A stretch of DNA of 64,000 bases from Euonymus europaeus (taxonomy: Eukaryota > Streptophyta > Magnoliopsida > Celastrales > Celastraceae). Under the pieces are notes generated by a model that made no database searches, was not told the DNA's origin, and saw only the letters and a list, made by a program, of their open reading frames with translations. Every line of letters starts with the position of its first letter. Position 1 is the stretch's first letter. Shown piece by piece: positions 1-12,971 of the stretch. The translations under genes were made by a program, and so were the position numbers. The stretch is taken from the NCBI GenBank assembly GCA_963580455.1, contig OY756958.1:570501-634500 (forward strand), written 5' to 3'.

Positions 1-3000
1 AGCTCTACAATCCTAGCATTTCGGATTTCGATTTCAGAACTCGTGGCTAGTTGGTCTAGTTTCACCTAGTTAGCCGCGAAATGTGGTTTCTTTACGTAAA
101 CGGTTTGATGAATATCCGTTGACTCCGAGTTTTGAATTCGGTGATTTTTAGCTTGATTTCACACTACTTTTCGAGCTCTACGATCCTGGCGTTTCGGATT
201 TTGATTTCAGAACTCGTGGCTAGTTGGTCTCATTTCACCTAGTTAGCCGCGAAATGTGGTTTCTTTACGTAAACGATTTTATGAATATCCGTTGACTCCG
301 AGTTCTGAATTCGGTGATTTTTAGCTTGATTTCACACTAATTTTCGAGCTCTACGATCCTGGCATTTCGGATTTTGATTTCAGAACTCGTGGCCAGTTGG
401 TCTCGTTTCACCTAGTTTGCCGCGAAATTTGGTTTCTTTACGTAAACGGTTTGATGAATATCGGTTGACTCCGAGTTCTGAATTCGGTGATTTTTAGCTT
501 GATTTTACACTACTTTTCGAGCTCTACAATCCTGGCATTTCGGATTTTGATTTCAGAACTCGTGGCTAGTAGGTCTCGTTTCACCTAGTTAGCCGCGAAA
601 TGTGGTTTCTTTACGAAAACGGTTTCATGAATATCCGTTGACTCCGAGTTCTGAATTCGGTGATTTTTAGCTTGATTAAACACTACTTTTCGAGCTCTAC
701 CATCCTGGCATTTCGGATTTTGATTTCAGAACTCGTGGCAAGTTGGTCTCGTTTCACCTATTTAGCCGCGAAATGTGGTTTCTTTACGTAAACGGTTTTA
801 GGAATATCCTTTGACTCCGAGTTCTGAATTCGGTGATTTTTAGCTTGATTTCACACTACTTTTCGAGCTCTACAATCCTGAGTTTTCGGATTTCGATTTC
901 AGAACTCGTGGCTAGTAGGTCTCGTTTCACCTAGTTAGCTGCAAAATGTGGTTTCTTTACGTAAACGGTTTTATGAATATCCATTGACTCCGAGTTCTGA
1001 ATTCGGTGATTTTTAGCTTGATTTCACACTACTTTTCGAGCTCTACAATCTTGGCGTTTCGGATTTTGATTTCAGAACTCGTGGCTAGTAGGTCTCGTTT
1101 CACCTAGTTAGCCGCGAAATGTGGTTTCTTTACGTAAACGGTTTTATGAATATCCGTTGACTCCGAGTTCTGAATTCGGTGATTTTTAGCTTGATTACAC
1201 ACTACTTTTCGAGCTCTACAATCTTGGCGTTTTGGATTTTGATTTCAGAACTCGTGGCTAGTAGGTCTCGTTTCACCTAGTTAGCCGCAAAATGTGGTTT
1301 CTTTACGTAAACGGTTTTATGAATATCCATTGACTCCGAGTTCTGAATTCGGTGATTTTTAGCTTGATTTCACACTACTTTTCGAGCTCTACGATCCTGG
1401 CGTTTCGGATTTTGATTTCAGAACTCGTGGCTAGTTGGTCTCATTTCACCTAGTTAGCCGCGAAATGTGGTTTCTTTACGTAAACGGTTTTATGAATATC
1501 CGTTGACTCCGAGTTCTGAATTCGGTGATTTTTAGCTTGATTTCACACTAATTTTCGAGCTCTACGATCCTGGCATTTCGGATTTTGATTTCAGAACTCG
1601 TGGCTAGTTGGTCTCGTTTCACCTAGTTTGCCGCGAAATTTGGTTTCTTTACGTAAACGGTTTTATGAATATCGGTTGACTCCGAGTTCTGAATTCGGTG
1701 ATTTTTAGCTTGATTTCACACTACTTTTCGAGCTCTACAATCCTGGCATTTCGGATTTTGATTTCAGAACTCGTGGCTAGTAGGTCTCGTTTCACCTAGT
1801 TAGCCGCGAAATGTGGTTTCTTTACGTAAACGGTTTTATGAATATCCATTGACTCCGAGTTCTGAATTCGGTGATTTTTAGCTTGATTTCACACTACTTT
1901 TCGAGCTCTACGATCCTGGCGTTTCGGATTTTGATTTCAGAACTCGTGGCTAGTTGGTCTCGTTTCACCTAGTTAGCCGCGAAATGTGGTTTCTTTACGT
2001 AAACGGTTTTATGAATATCCGTTGACTCCGAGTTCTGAATTCGGTGATTTTTAGCTTGATTTCACACTACTTTTCGAGCTCTACAATCCTGGCATTTCGG
2101 ATTTTGATTTCAGAACTCGTGGCTAGTAGGTCTCGTTTCACCTAGTTAGCCGCGAAATGTGGTTTCTTTACGTAAACGGTTTTATGAATATCCATTGACT
2201 CCGAGTTCTGAATTCGGTGATTTTTAGCTTGATTTCACACTACTTTTCGAGCTCTACGATCCTGGCGTTTCGGATTTTGATTTCAGAACTCGTGGCTAGT
2301 TGGTCTCGTTTCACCTAGTTTGCCGCGAAATTTGGTTTCTTTACGTAAACGGTTTTATGAATATCGGTTGACTCCGAGTTCTGAATTCGGTGATTTTTAG
2401 CTTGATTTCACACTACTTTTCGAGCTCTACAATCCTGGCATTTCGGATTTTGATTTCAGAACTCGTGGCTAGTTGGTCTCGTTTCACCTAGTTAGCCGCG
2501 AAATGTGGTTTCTTTACGTAAACGGTTTTATGAATATCCGTTGACTCCGAGTTCTGAATTCGGTGATTTTTAGCTTGATTTCACACTACTTTTCGAGCTC
2601 TACAATCCTGGCATTTCGGATTTTGATTTCAGAACTCGTGGCTAGTAGGTCTCGTTTCACCTAGTTAGCCGCAAAATGTGGTTTCTTTACGTAAACGGTT
2701 TTATGAATATCCATTGACTCCGAGTTCTGAATTCGGTGATTTTTAGCTTGATTTCACACTACTTTTCGAGCTCTACGATCCTGGCGTTTCGGATTTTGAT
2801 TTCAGAACTCGTGGCTAGTTGGTCTCATTTCACCTAGTTAGCCGCGAAATGTGGTTTCTTTACGTAAACGGTTTTATGAATATCCGTTGACTCCGAGTTC
2901 TGAATTCGGTGATTTTTAGCTTGATTTCACACTAATTTTCGAGCTCTACGATCCTGGCATTTCGGATTTTGATTTCAGAACTCGTGGCTAGTTGGTCTCG

Positions 3001-6000
3001 TTTCACCTAGTTTGCCGCGAAATTTGGTTTCTTTACGTAAACGGTTTTATGAATATCGGTTGACTCCGAGTTCTGAATTCGGTGATTTTTAGCTTGATTT
3101 CACACTACTTTTCGAGCTCTACAATCCTGGCATTTCGGATTTTGATTTCAGAACTCGTGGCTAGTAGGTCTCGTTTCACCTAGTTAGCCGCGAAATGTGG
3201 TTTCTTTACGTAAACGGTTTCATGAATATCCGTTGACTCCGAGTTCTGAATTCGGTGATTTTTAGCTTGATTAAACACTACTTTTCGAGCTCTACCATCC
3301 TGGCATTTAGGATTTTGATTTCAGAAGTCGTGGCTAGTTGGTCTCATTTCACCTAGTTAGCCGCGAAATGTGGTTTCTTTACGTAAACGGTTTTAGGAAT
3401 ATCCGTTGACTCCGAGTTCTGAATTCGGTGATTTTTAGCTTGATTTCACACTACTTTTCGAGCTCTACAATCCTGGCATTTCGGATTTTGATTTCAGAAC
3501 TCGTGGCTAGTAGGTCTCGTTTCACCTAGTTAGCCGCGAAATGTGGTTTCTTTACTTAAACGGTTTTAGGAATATCCGTTGACTCCGAGTTCTGAATTCG
3601 GTGATTTTTAGCTTGATTTCACACTACTTTTCGAGCGCTACAATCCTGGTGTTTCGGATTTTGATTTCAGAACTCGTGGCTATTAGGTCTCGTTTCACCT
3701 AGTTTGCCGTGAAATTTGGTTTCTTTACGTAAACGGTTTTATGAATATCGGTTGACTCCGAGTTCTGAATTCGGTGATTTTTAGCTTGATTTCAGACTAC
3801 TTTTCGAGCTCTACAATTTTGGCGTTTCGGATTTTGATTTCAGAACTCGTGGCTAGTAAGTCTCGTTTCACCTAGTTAGCCGCGAAATGTGGTTTCTTTA
3901 CGTAAACGGTTTTATGAATATCCGTTGACTCCGAGTTCTGAATTCGGTGATTTTTTGCTTGATTTCACATTAATTTTTGAGCTCTACGATCCTGGCTTTT
4001 TGGATTTTGATTTCAGAACTCGTGGCTAGTTGGTCTCGTTTCACCTAGTTTGCCGCGAAATTTGGTTTCTTTACGTAAACGGTTTTATGAATATCGGTTG
4101 ACTCCGAGTTCTGAATTCGGTGATTTTTAGCTTGATTTCACACTACTTTTCGAGCTCTACAATCCTGGCATTTCGGATTTTGATTTCAGAACTCGTGGCT
4201 AGTAGGTCTCGTTTCACCTAGTTAGCCGCGAAATGTGGTTTCTTTACGTAAACGGTTTCATGAATATCCGTTGACTCCGAGTTCTGAATTCGGTGATTTT
4301 TAGCTTGATTAAACACTACTTTTCGAGCTCTACCATCCTGGCATTTCGGATTTTGATTTCAGAACTCGTGGCTAGTTGGTCTCGTTTCACCTATTTAGCC
4401 GCGAAATGTGGTTTCTTTACGTAAACGGTTTTAGGAATATTCGTTGACTCCGAGTTCTGAATTCGGTGATTTTTAGCTTGATTTCACACTACTTTTTGAG
4501 CTCTACAATCCTGGCGTTTCGGATTTTGATTTCAGAACTCGTGGCTAGTAGGTCTCGTTTCACCTAGTTAGCCGCGAAATGTGGTTTCTTTACTTAAACG
4601 GTTTTAGGAATATCCGTTGACTCCGAGTTCTGAATTCGGTGATTTTTAGCTTGATTTCACACTAATTTTCGAGCGCTACAATCCTGGTGTTTGGGATTTT
4701 GATTTCAGAACTCGTGGCTATTAGGTCTCGTTTCACCTAGTTAGCCGCGAAATGTGGGTTCTTTACGTAAACGGTTTTATGAATATCCGTTGACTCCGAG
4801 TTCTGAATTCGGTGATTTTTAGCTTGATTTCAGACTACTTTTCGAGCTCTACGATTATGGAGTTTCGGATTTTGATTTCAGAACTCGTGGCTAGTTGGTC
4901 TCATTTCACCTAGTTAGCCGCGAAATGTGGTTTCTTTACGTAAACGGTTTGATGAATATCCGTTGACTCCGAGTTCTGAATTCGGTGATTTTTAGCTTGA
5001 TTTCACACTAATTTTCGAGCTCTACGATCCTGGCATTTCGGATTTTGATTTCAGAACTCGTGGCTAGTTGGTCTCGTTTCACCTAGTTTGCCGCGAAATT
5101 TGGTTTCTTTACGTAAACGGTTTTATGAATATCGGTTGACTCCGAGTTCTGAATTCGGTGATTTTTAGCTTGATTTCACACTACTTTTCGAGCTCTACAA
5201 TCCTGGCATTTCGGATTTTGATTTCAGAACTCGTGGCTAGTAGGTCTCGTTTCACCTAGTTAGCCGCGAAATGTGGTTTCTTTACGTAAACGGTTTTATG
5301 AATATCCGTTGACTCCGAGTTCTGAATTCGGTGATTTTTAGCTTGATTACACACTACTTTTCGAGCTCTACAATCCTGCTTTTTCGGATTTCGATTTCAG
5401 AACTCGTGGCTAGTAGGTCTCTTTTCACCTAGTTAGCCGCGAAATGTGGTTTCTTTACGTAAACGGTTTTATGAATATCCGTTGACTCCGAGTTCTGAAT
5501 TCGGTGATTTTTCGCTTGATTTCACACTACTTTTCGAGCTGTACAATCTTGGCATTTCGGATTTTGATTTCAGAACTCGTGGCTAGTAGGTCTCGTTTCA
5601 CCTAGTTAGCCGCGAAATGTGGTTTCTTTACGTAAACGGTTTTATGAATATCCGTTGACTCCGAGTTCTGAATTCGGTGATTTTTAGCTTGATTACACAC
5701 TACTTTTCGAGCTCTACAATCCTGCTTTTTCGGATTTCGATTTCAGAACTCGTGGCTAGTAGGTCTCTTTTCACCTAGTTAGCCGCGAAATTTGGTTTCT
5801 TTACGTAAACGGTTTTTTGAATATCCGTTGACTCCGAGTTCTGAATTCGGTGATTTTTAGCTTGATTTCAGACTACTTTTCGAGCTCTACGATTATGGAG
5901 TTTCGGATTTTGATTTCAGAACTCGTGGCTAGTTAGTCTCGTTTCACCTAGTTAGCCGCGAAATGTGGTTTCTTTACGTAAACGGTTTTATGAATATCGG

Positions 6001-8302
6001 TTGACTCGAATTCTGAATTCGGTGATTTTTAGCTTGATTTCACACTAATTTTCGAGCTCTACGATCCTGGCATTTCGGATTTCGATTTCAGAACTCGTGG
6101 CTAGTAGGTCTCATTTCACCTAGTTAGCCGCGAAATGTGGTTTCTTTACGTAAACGGTTTTATGAATATCCGTTGACTCCGAGTTCTGAATTCGGTGATT
6201 TTTAGCTTGATTACACACTACTTTTCGAGCTCTACCATCCTGGCGTTTCGGATTTTGATTTCAGAACTCGTGGCTAGTTGGTCTCGTTTCACCTAGTTAG
6301 CCGCGAAATGTGGTTTCTTTACGTAAACGGTTTTATGAATATCCGTTGACTCCGAGTTCTGAATTCGGTGATTTTTAGCTTGATTTCACACTACTTTTCG
6401 AGCTCTACAATCCTGAGTTTTCGGATTTCGATTTCAGAACTCGTGGCTAGTAGGTCTCGTTTCACCTAGTTAGCCGCGAAATGTGGTTTCTTTACGTAAA
6501 CGGTTTTATGAATATCCATTGACTCCGAGTTCTGAATTCGGTGATTTTTAGCTTGATTTCACACTAATTTTCGAGCTCTACAATCTTGGCGTTTCGGATT
6601 TTGATTTCAGAACTCGTGGCTAGTAGGTCTCGTTTCACCTAGTTAGCCGCGAAATGTGGTTTCTTTACGTAAACGGTTTTATGAATATCCGTTAACTCCG
6701 AGTTCTGAATTCGGTGATTTTTAGCTTGATTACACACTACTTTTTGAGCTCTACAATCCTGGATTTTCGGATTTCGATTTTAGAACTCGTGGCTAGTAGG
6801 TCTCGTTTCACCTATTTAGCCGCGAAATGTGGTTTCTTTACGTAAACGGTTTTAGGAATATCCGTTGACTCCGAGTTGTGAATTCGGTGATTTTTAGCTT
6901 GATTTCACACTACTTTTCGAGCTCTACGATCCTGGTTTTTCGGATTTTGATTTCAGAACTCGTGGCTAGTTGGTCTCGTTTCACCTAGTTAGCCGCGAAA
7001 TGTGGTTTCTTTACGTAAACGGTATTATGAATATCCGTTGACTCTGAGTTTTGAATTCGATGATTTTTAGCTTGATTTCACACTACTTTTCGAGCTCTAC
7101 AATCCTAGCATTTCGGATTTCGATTTCAGAACTCGTGGCTAGTTGGTCTCGTTTCACCTAGTTAGCCGCGAAATGTGGTTTCTTTACGTAAACGGTTTTA
7201 TGAATATCCGTTGACTCCGAGTTTTGAATTCGGTGATTTTTAGCTTGATTTCACACTACTTTTCGAGCTCTACGATCCTGGCGTTTCAGATTTTGATTTC
7301 AGAACTCGTGGCTAGTTGGTCTCGTTTCACCTAGTTTGCCGCGAAATTTGGTTTCTTTACTTAAACGGTTTTATGAATATCGGTTGACTCCGAGTTCTGA
7401 ATTCGGTGATTTTTAGCTTGATTTCACACTACTTTTCGAGCTCTACAATCCTGGCATTTCGGATTTTGATTTCAGAACTCGTGGCTAGTAGGTCTCGTTT
7501 CACCTAGTTAGCCGCGAAATGTGGTTTCTTTACGTAAACGGTTTCATGAATATCCGTTGACTCCGAGTTCTGAATTCGGTGATTTTTAGCTTGATTACAC
7601 ACTACTTTTCGAGCTCTACAATCCTGACATTTCGGATTTTGATTTCAGAACTCGTGGAAAGTTGGTCTCGTTTCACCTATTTAGCCGCGAAATGTGGTTT
7701 CTTTACGTAAACGGTTTTAGGAATATCCGTTGACTCCGAGTTCTGAATTCGGTGATTTTTAGCTTGATTTCACACTACTTTTCGAGCTCTACAATCCTGG
7801 CATTTCGGATTTTGATTTCAGAACTCGTGGCTAGTAGGTCTCGTTTCACCTAGTTAGCCGCGAAATGTGGTTTCTTTACTTAAACGGTTTTAGGAATATC
7901 CGTTGACTCCGAGTTCTGAATTCGGTGATTTTTAGCTTGATTTCACACTACTTTTCGAGCGCTACAATCCTGGTGTTTCGGATTTTGATTTCAGAACTCG
8001 TGGCTATTAGGTCTCGTTTCACCTAGTTAGCCGCGAAATGTGGTTTCTTTACGTAAACGGTTTTATGAATATCCGTTGACTCCGAGTTCTGAATTCGGTG
8101 ATTTTTAGCTTGATTTCACACTACTTTTCGAGCTCTACAATCTTGGCATTTCGGATTTTGATTTCAGAAGTCGTGACTAGTAGGTCTCGTTTCACCTAGT
8201 TAGCCGCGAAATGTGGTTTCTTTACGTAAACGGTTTTATGAATATCCGTTGACTCCGAGTTCTGAATTCGGTGATTTTTAGCTTGATTACACACTACTTT
8301 TC
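1..8302. repeat. Left zone: loosely ordered monomers with 6-, 7-, 8-, 12- and 15-unit recurrences
   Basis: Variant monomers recur at exact multiples of 173 bp without one dominant period. The pair 'CGATCCTGGCG plus CATTTCACC' followed by 'CACTAATTTTCGAG plus AGTTTGCCGCGAAATTTGG plus ATCGGTTGAC' has GAGCTC at 173, 1384 and 2768, spacings of 7 and 8 monomers. A related copy with a changed variable window follows at 4844, 12 monomers on. The GATTAAACACTAC variant recurs at 692, 3287 and 4325, spacings of 15 and 6. The CCTGCTTTTTCGG variant occurs at 5363 and 5709, two monomers apart. Net indel loss is essentially nil in this zone. Confidence 0.85.
134..306. repeat. Representative satellite monomer (phase set at GAATTC)
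   Basis: This monomer shows the landmarks shared by nearly all copies. In consensus numbering, GAATTC is at 1-6, GATTTTTAGCTTGATTTC at 10-27, and GAGCTC at 40-45. Positions 47-61 are variable. TTTCAGAACTCGTGG covers about 72-86, an imperfect hairpin 85-115, GCCGCGAAATGTGGTTTC 113-130, and the perfect 10-bp palindrome TTTACGTAAA 131-140. ATGAATATCCGTTGACTCC fills 148-166. The unit has 11 CpG dinucleotides and short T-runs but no long A-tract. The choice of phase and strand is arbitrary. This copy carries two departures from consensus, CATTTCACC for CGTTTCACC and AACGATTTT for AACGGTTTT. Confidence 0.95.
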
Positions 8303-10723
8303 GAGCTCTACAATCCTGCTTTTTCGGATTTCGATTTCAGAACTCGTGGCTAGTAGGTCTCGTTTCACCTAGTTAGCCGCGAAATGTGGTTTCTTTACGT
8401 AAACGGTTTTTTGAATATCCGTTGACTCCGAGTTCTGAATTCGGTGATTTTTAGCTTGATTTCACACTACTTTTCGAGCTCTACGATCCTGGCGTTTCGG
8501 ATTTTGATTTCAGAACTCGTGGCTAGTTGGTCTTGTTTCGCCTAATTAGCCGCGAAATGTGGTTTCTTTACGTAAACGGTTTTATGAATATCCGTTGACT
8601 CTGAGTTCTGAATTCGGTGATTTTTAGCTTGATTTCACACTACTTTTCGAGTTCTACAATCCTAGCATTTCGGATTTCGATTTCAGAACTCGTGGCTAGT
8701 TGGTCTCGTTTCACCTAGTTAGCCGCGAAATGTGGTTTCTTTACGTAAACGGTTTTATGAATATCCGTTGACTCCGAGTTTTGAATTCGGTGATTTTTAG
8801 CTTGATTTCACACTACTTTTCGAGCTCTACGATCCTGGCATTTCGGATTTTGATTTCAGAACTCGTGGCTAGTTGGTCTCATTTCACCTAGTTAGCCGCG
8901 AAATGTGGTTTCTTTACGTAAACGGTTTTAGGAATATCCGTTGACTCCGAGTTCTGAATTCGGTGATTTTTAGCATGATTTCACACTACTTTTCGAGCGC
9001 TACAATCCTGGTGTTTCGGATTTTGATTTCAGAACTCGTGGCTATTAGGTCTCGTTTCACCTAGTTAGCCGCGAAATGTGGTTTCTTTACGTAAACGGTT
9101 TTATGAATATCCGTTGACTCCGAGTTCTGAATTCGGTGATTTTTAGCTTGATTTCACACTACTTTTCGAGCTCTACAATCCTGAGTTTTCGGATTTCGAT
9201 TTCAGAACTCGTGGTTAGTAGGTCTCGTTTCACCTAGTTAGCCGCGAAATGTGGTTTCTTTACGTAAACGGTTTTATGAATATCCATTGACTCCGAGTTC
9301 TGAATTCGGTGATTTTTAGCTTGATTTCACACTAATTTTCGAGCTCTACAATCTTCGGGTTTCGGATTTTGATTTCAGACTCGTGGCTAGTAGCTCTCGT
9401 TTCACATATTTAGCCACGAAATGTGGTTTCTTTACGTAAACGATTTTAGGAATATCCGTTGACTCCGAGTTCTGAATTCGGTGATTTTTAGCTTGATTTC
9501 ACACTACTTTTCGAGCACTACGATCCTGACGTTTCGGATTTTGATTTCAGAACTCGTGGCTAGTTGGTCTTGTTTCACCTAGTTAGCCGCGAAATGTGGT
9601 TTCTTTACGTAAACGGTTTTATGAATATCCGTTGACTCTGAGTTCTGAATTCGGTGATTTTTAGCTTGATTTCACACTACTTTTCGAGTTCTACAATCCT
9701 AGCATTTCGGATTTCGATTTCAGAACTCGTGGCTAGTTGGTCTCGTTTCACCTAGTTAGCCGCGAAATGTGGTTTCTTTACGTAAACGGTTTTATGAATA
9801 TCCGTTGACTCCGAGTTTTGAATTCGGTGATTTTTAGCTTGATTTCACACTACTTTTCGAGCTCTACGATCCTGGCATTTCGGATTTTGATTTCAGAACT
9901 CGTGGCTAGTTGGTCTCATTTCACCTAGTTAGCCGCGAAATGTGGTTTCTTTACGTAAACGGTTTTATGAATATCCGTTGACTCCGAGTTCTGAATTCGG
10001 TGATTTTTAGCTTGATTTCACACAAATTTTTGAGCTCTACGATCCTGGCATTTCGGATTTTGATTTCAGAACTCGTGGCTAGTTGGTCTCGTTTCACCTA
10101 GTTTGCCGCGAAATTTGGTTTCTTTACGTAAACGGTTTTATGAATATCGGTTGACTCCGAGTTCTGAATTCGGTGATTGTTAGCTTGATTTCACACTACT
10201 TTTCGAGCTCTACAATCCTGGCATTTCGGATTTTGATTTCAGAACTCGTGGCTAGTAGGTCTCGTTTCACCTAGTTAGCCGCGAAATGTGGTTTCTTTAC
10301 TTAAACGGTTTTAGGAATATCCGTTGACTCCGAGTTCTGAATTCGGTGATTTTTAGCATGATTTCACACTACTTTTCGAGCGCTACAATCCTGGTGTTTC
10401 GGATTTTGATTTCAGAACTCGTGGCTATTAGGTCTCGTTTCACCTAGTCAGCCGCGAAATGTGGTTTCTTTACGTAAACGGTTTTATGAATATCCGTTGA
10501 CTCCGAGTTCTGAATTCGGTGATTTTTAGCTTGATTTCACACTACTTTTCGAGCTCTACAATCTTGGCATTTCGGATTTTGATTTCAGAAGTCGTGACTA
10601 GTAGGTCTCGTTTCACCTAGTTAGCCGCGAAATGTGGTTTCTTTACGTAAACGGTTTTATGAATATCCGTTGACTCCGAGTTCTGAATTCGGTGATTTTT
10701 AGCTTGATTACACACTACTTTTC
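8303..10723. repeat. 14-monomer block anchored on the CTGCTTTTT variant (block 1)
   Basis: The block runs from the CCTGCTTTTTCGG monomer at 8303 to the next such monomer at 10724, 2421 bp or 14 x 173 minus 1. It includes the string GACTCTGAG, then GAGTTCTACAATCCTAGC, then GAGTTTTGAATTC monomers. It also holds the CTTCGGG monomer with CAGACTCG (one base short) near 9353, and the GAGCGCTAC variant near 8996 and 10379. The same string of variants reappears in the following blocks, which is why I treat it as a higher-order unit. The string CTAGCAT to CATTTCACC occurs twice inside the block. Confidence 0.75.
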
Positions 10724-12971
10724 GAGCTCTACAATCCTGCTTTTTCGGATTTCGATTTCAGAACTCGTGGCTAGTAGGTCTCGTTTCACCTAGTTAGCCG
10801 CGAAATGTGGTTTCTTTACGTAAACGGTTTTTTGAATATCAGTTGACTCCGAGTTCTGAATTCGGTGATTTTTAGCTTGATTTCACACTACTTTTCGAGC
10901 TCTTCGATCCTGGCGTTTTGGATTTTGATTTCAGAACTCGTGGCTAGTTGGTCTCGTTTCACCTAGTTAGCCGCGAAATGTGGTTTCTTTACGTAAACGG
11001 TTTTATGAATATCCGTTGACTCCGAGTTCTGAATTCGGTGATTTTTAGCTTGATTTCACACTACTTTTCGAGCTCTACGATTATGGAGTTTCGGATTTTG
11101 ATTTCAGAACTCGTGGCTAGTTTGTCTCGTTTCACCTAGTTAGCCGCGAAATGTGGTTTCTTTACGTAAACGGTTTTATGAATATCTGTTGACTCCGAGT
11201 TCTGAATTCGGTGATTTTTAGCTTAATTTCACACTACTTTTCGAGCTCTACAATCCTGGGGTTTCGGATTTTGATTTCAGAACTCGTGGCTAGTAGGTCT
11301 CGTTTCACCTAGTTAGCCGCAAAATGTGGTTTCTTTACGTAAACGGTTTCATGAATATCCGTTGACTCCGAGTTCTGAATTCGGTGATTTTTAGCTTGAT
11401 TACACACTACTTTTCGAGCTCTACCATCCTGGCGTTTCGGATTTTGATTTCAGAACTTGTGGCTGGTTGGTCTCGTTTCACCTAGTTAGCCGCGAAATGT
11501 GGTTTCTTTACGTAAACGGTTTTATGAATATCCGTTGACTCCGAGTTCTGAATTCGGTGATTTTTAGCTTGATTTCACACTACTTTTCGAGCTCTACAAT
11601 CCTGAGTTTTCGGATTTCGATTTCAGAACTCGTGGCTAGTAGGTCTCGTTTCACCTAGTTAGCCGCGAAATGTGGTTTCTTTACGTAAACGGTTTTCTGA
11701 ATATCCATTGACTCCGAGTTCTGAATTCGGTGATTTTTAGCTTGATTTCACACTAATTTTCGAGCTCTACAATCTTCGCGTTTCGGATTTTGATTTCAGA
11801 CTCGTGGCCAGTAGCTCTCGTTTCACCTATTTAGCCGCGAAATGTGGTTTCTTTACGTAAACGATTTTAGGAATATCCGTTGACTCCGAGTTCTGAATTC
11901 GGTGATTTTTAGCTTGATTTCACACTACTTTTCGAGCTCTACGATCCTGACGTTTCGGATTTTGATTTCAGAACTCGTGGCTAGTTGGTCTTGTTTCACC
12001 TAGTTAGCCGCGAAATGTGGTTTCTTTACGTAAACGGTTTTATGAATATCCGTTGACTCTGAGTTCTGAATTCGGTGATTTTTAGCTTGATTTCACACTA
12101 CTTTTCGAGTTCTACAATCCTAGCATTTCGGATTTCGATTTCAGAACTCGTGGCTAGTTGGTCTCGTTTCACCTAGTTAGCCGCGAAATGTGGTTTCTTT
12201 ACGTAAACGGTTTTATGAATATCCGTTGACTCCGAGTTTTGAATTCGGTGATTTTTAGCTTGATTTCACACTACTTTTCGAGCTCTACGATCCTGGTATT
12301 TCGGATTTTGATTTCAGAACTCGTGGCTAGTTGGTCTCATTTCACCTAGTTAGCCGCGAAATGTGGTTTCTTTACGTAAACGGTTTTATGAATATCCGTT
12401 GACTCCGAGTTCTGAATTCGGTGATTTTTAGCTTGATTTCACACAAATTTTCGAGCTCTACGATCCTGGCATTTCGGATTTTGATTTCAGAACTCGTGGC
12501 TAGTTGGTCTCGTTTCACCTAGTTTGCCGCGAAATTTGGTTTCTTTACGTAAACGGTTTTATGAATATCGGTTGACTCCGAGTTCTGAATTCGGTGATTG
12601 TTAGCTTGATTACACACTACTTTTCGAGCGCTACAATCCTGGTGTTTCGGATTTTGATTTCAGAACTCGTGGCCATTAGGTCTCGTTTCACCTAGTTAGC
12701 CGCGAAATGTGGTTTCTTTACGTAAACGGTTTTATGAATATCCGTTGACTCCGAGTTCTGAATTCGGTGATTTTTAGCTTGATTTCACACTACTTTTCGA
12801 GCTCTACAATCTTGGCATTTCGGATTTTGATTTCAGAATTCGTGACTAGTAGGTCTCGTTTCACCTAGTTAGACGCGAAATGTGGTTTCTTTACGTAAAC
12901 GGTTTTATGAATATCCGTTGACTCCGAGTTCTGAATTCGGTGATTTTTAGCTTGATTACACACTACTTTTC
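10724..12971. repeat. 13-monomer block anchored on the CTGCTTTTT variant (block 2)
   Basis: This is the second block of the anchored series, 2248 bp or 13 x 173 minus 1. It shares with block 1 the CTTCG monomer (11773), then CCTGACG with CTTGTTTCACC, CCTAGCATTTC, CATTTCACC, CACAAATTTTCGAG, AGTTTGCCGCG and GATTGTTAGC monomers, in that order. It lacks one monomer present in block 1 between GATTGTTAGC and the GAGCGCTAC variant. It introduces GATTATGGAG with TTTGTCTCG, followed by CTGTTGACTCC, which blocks 3 and 4 also carry. Confidence 0.75.

Noticed and set aside
131..330. CENP-B box in the monomer
   Set aside because: The closest stretch, around TTTACGTAAACGGTTT, does not fit the spacing of the CENP-B core (TTCG, four bases, A, two bases, CGGG) in any alignment I tried.
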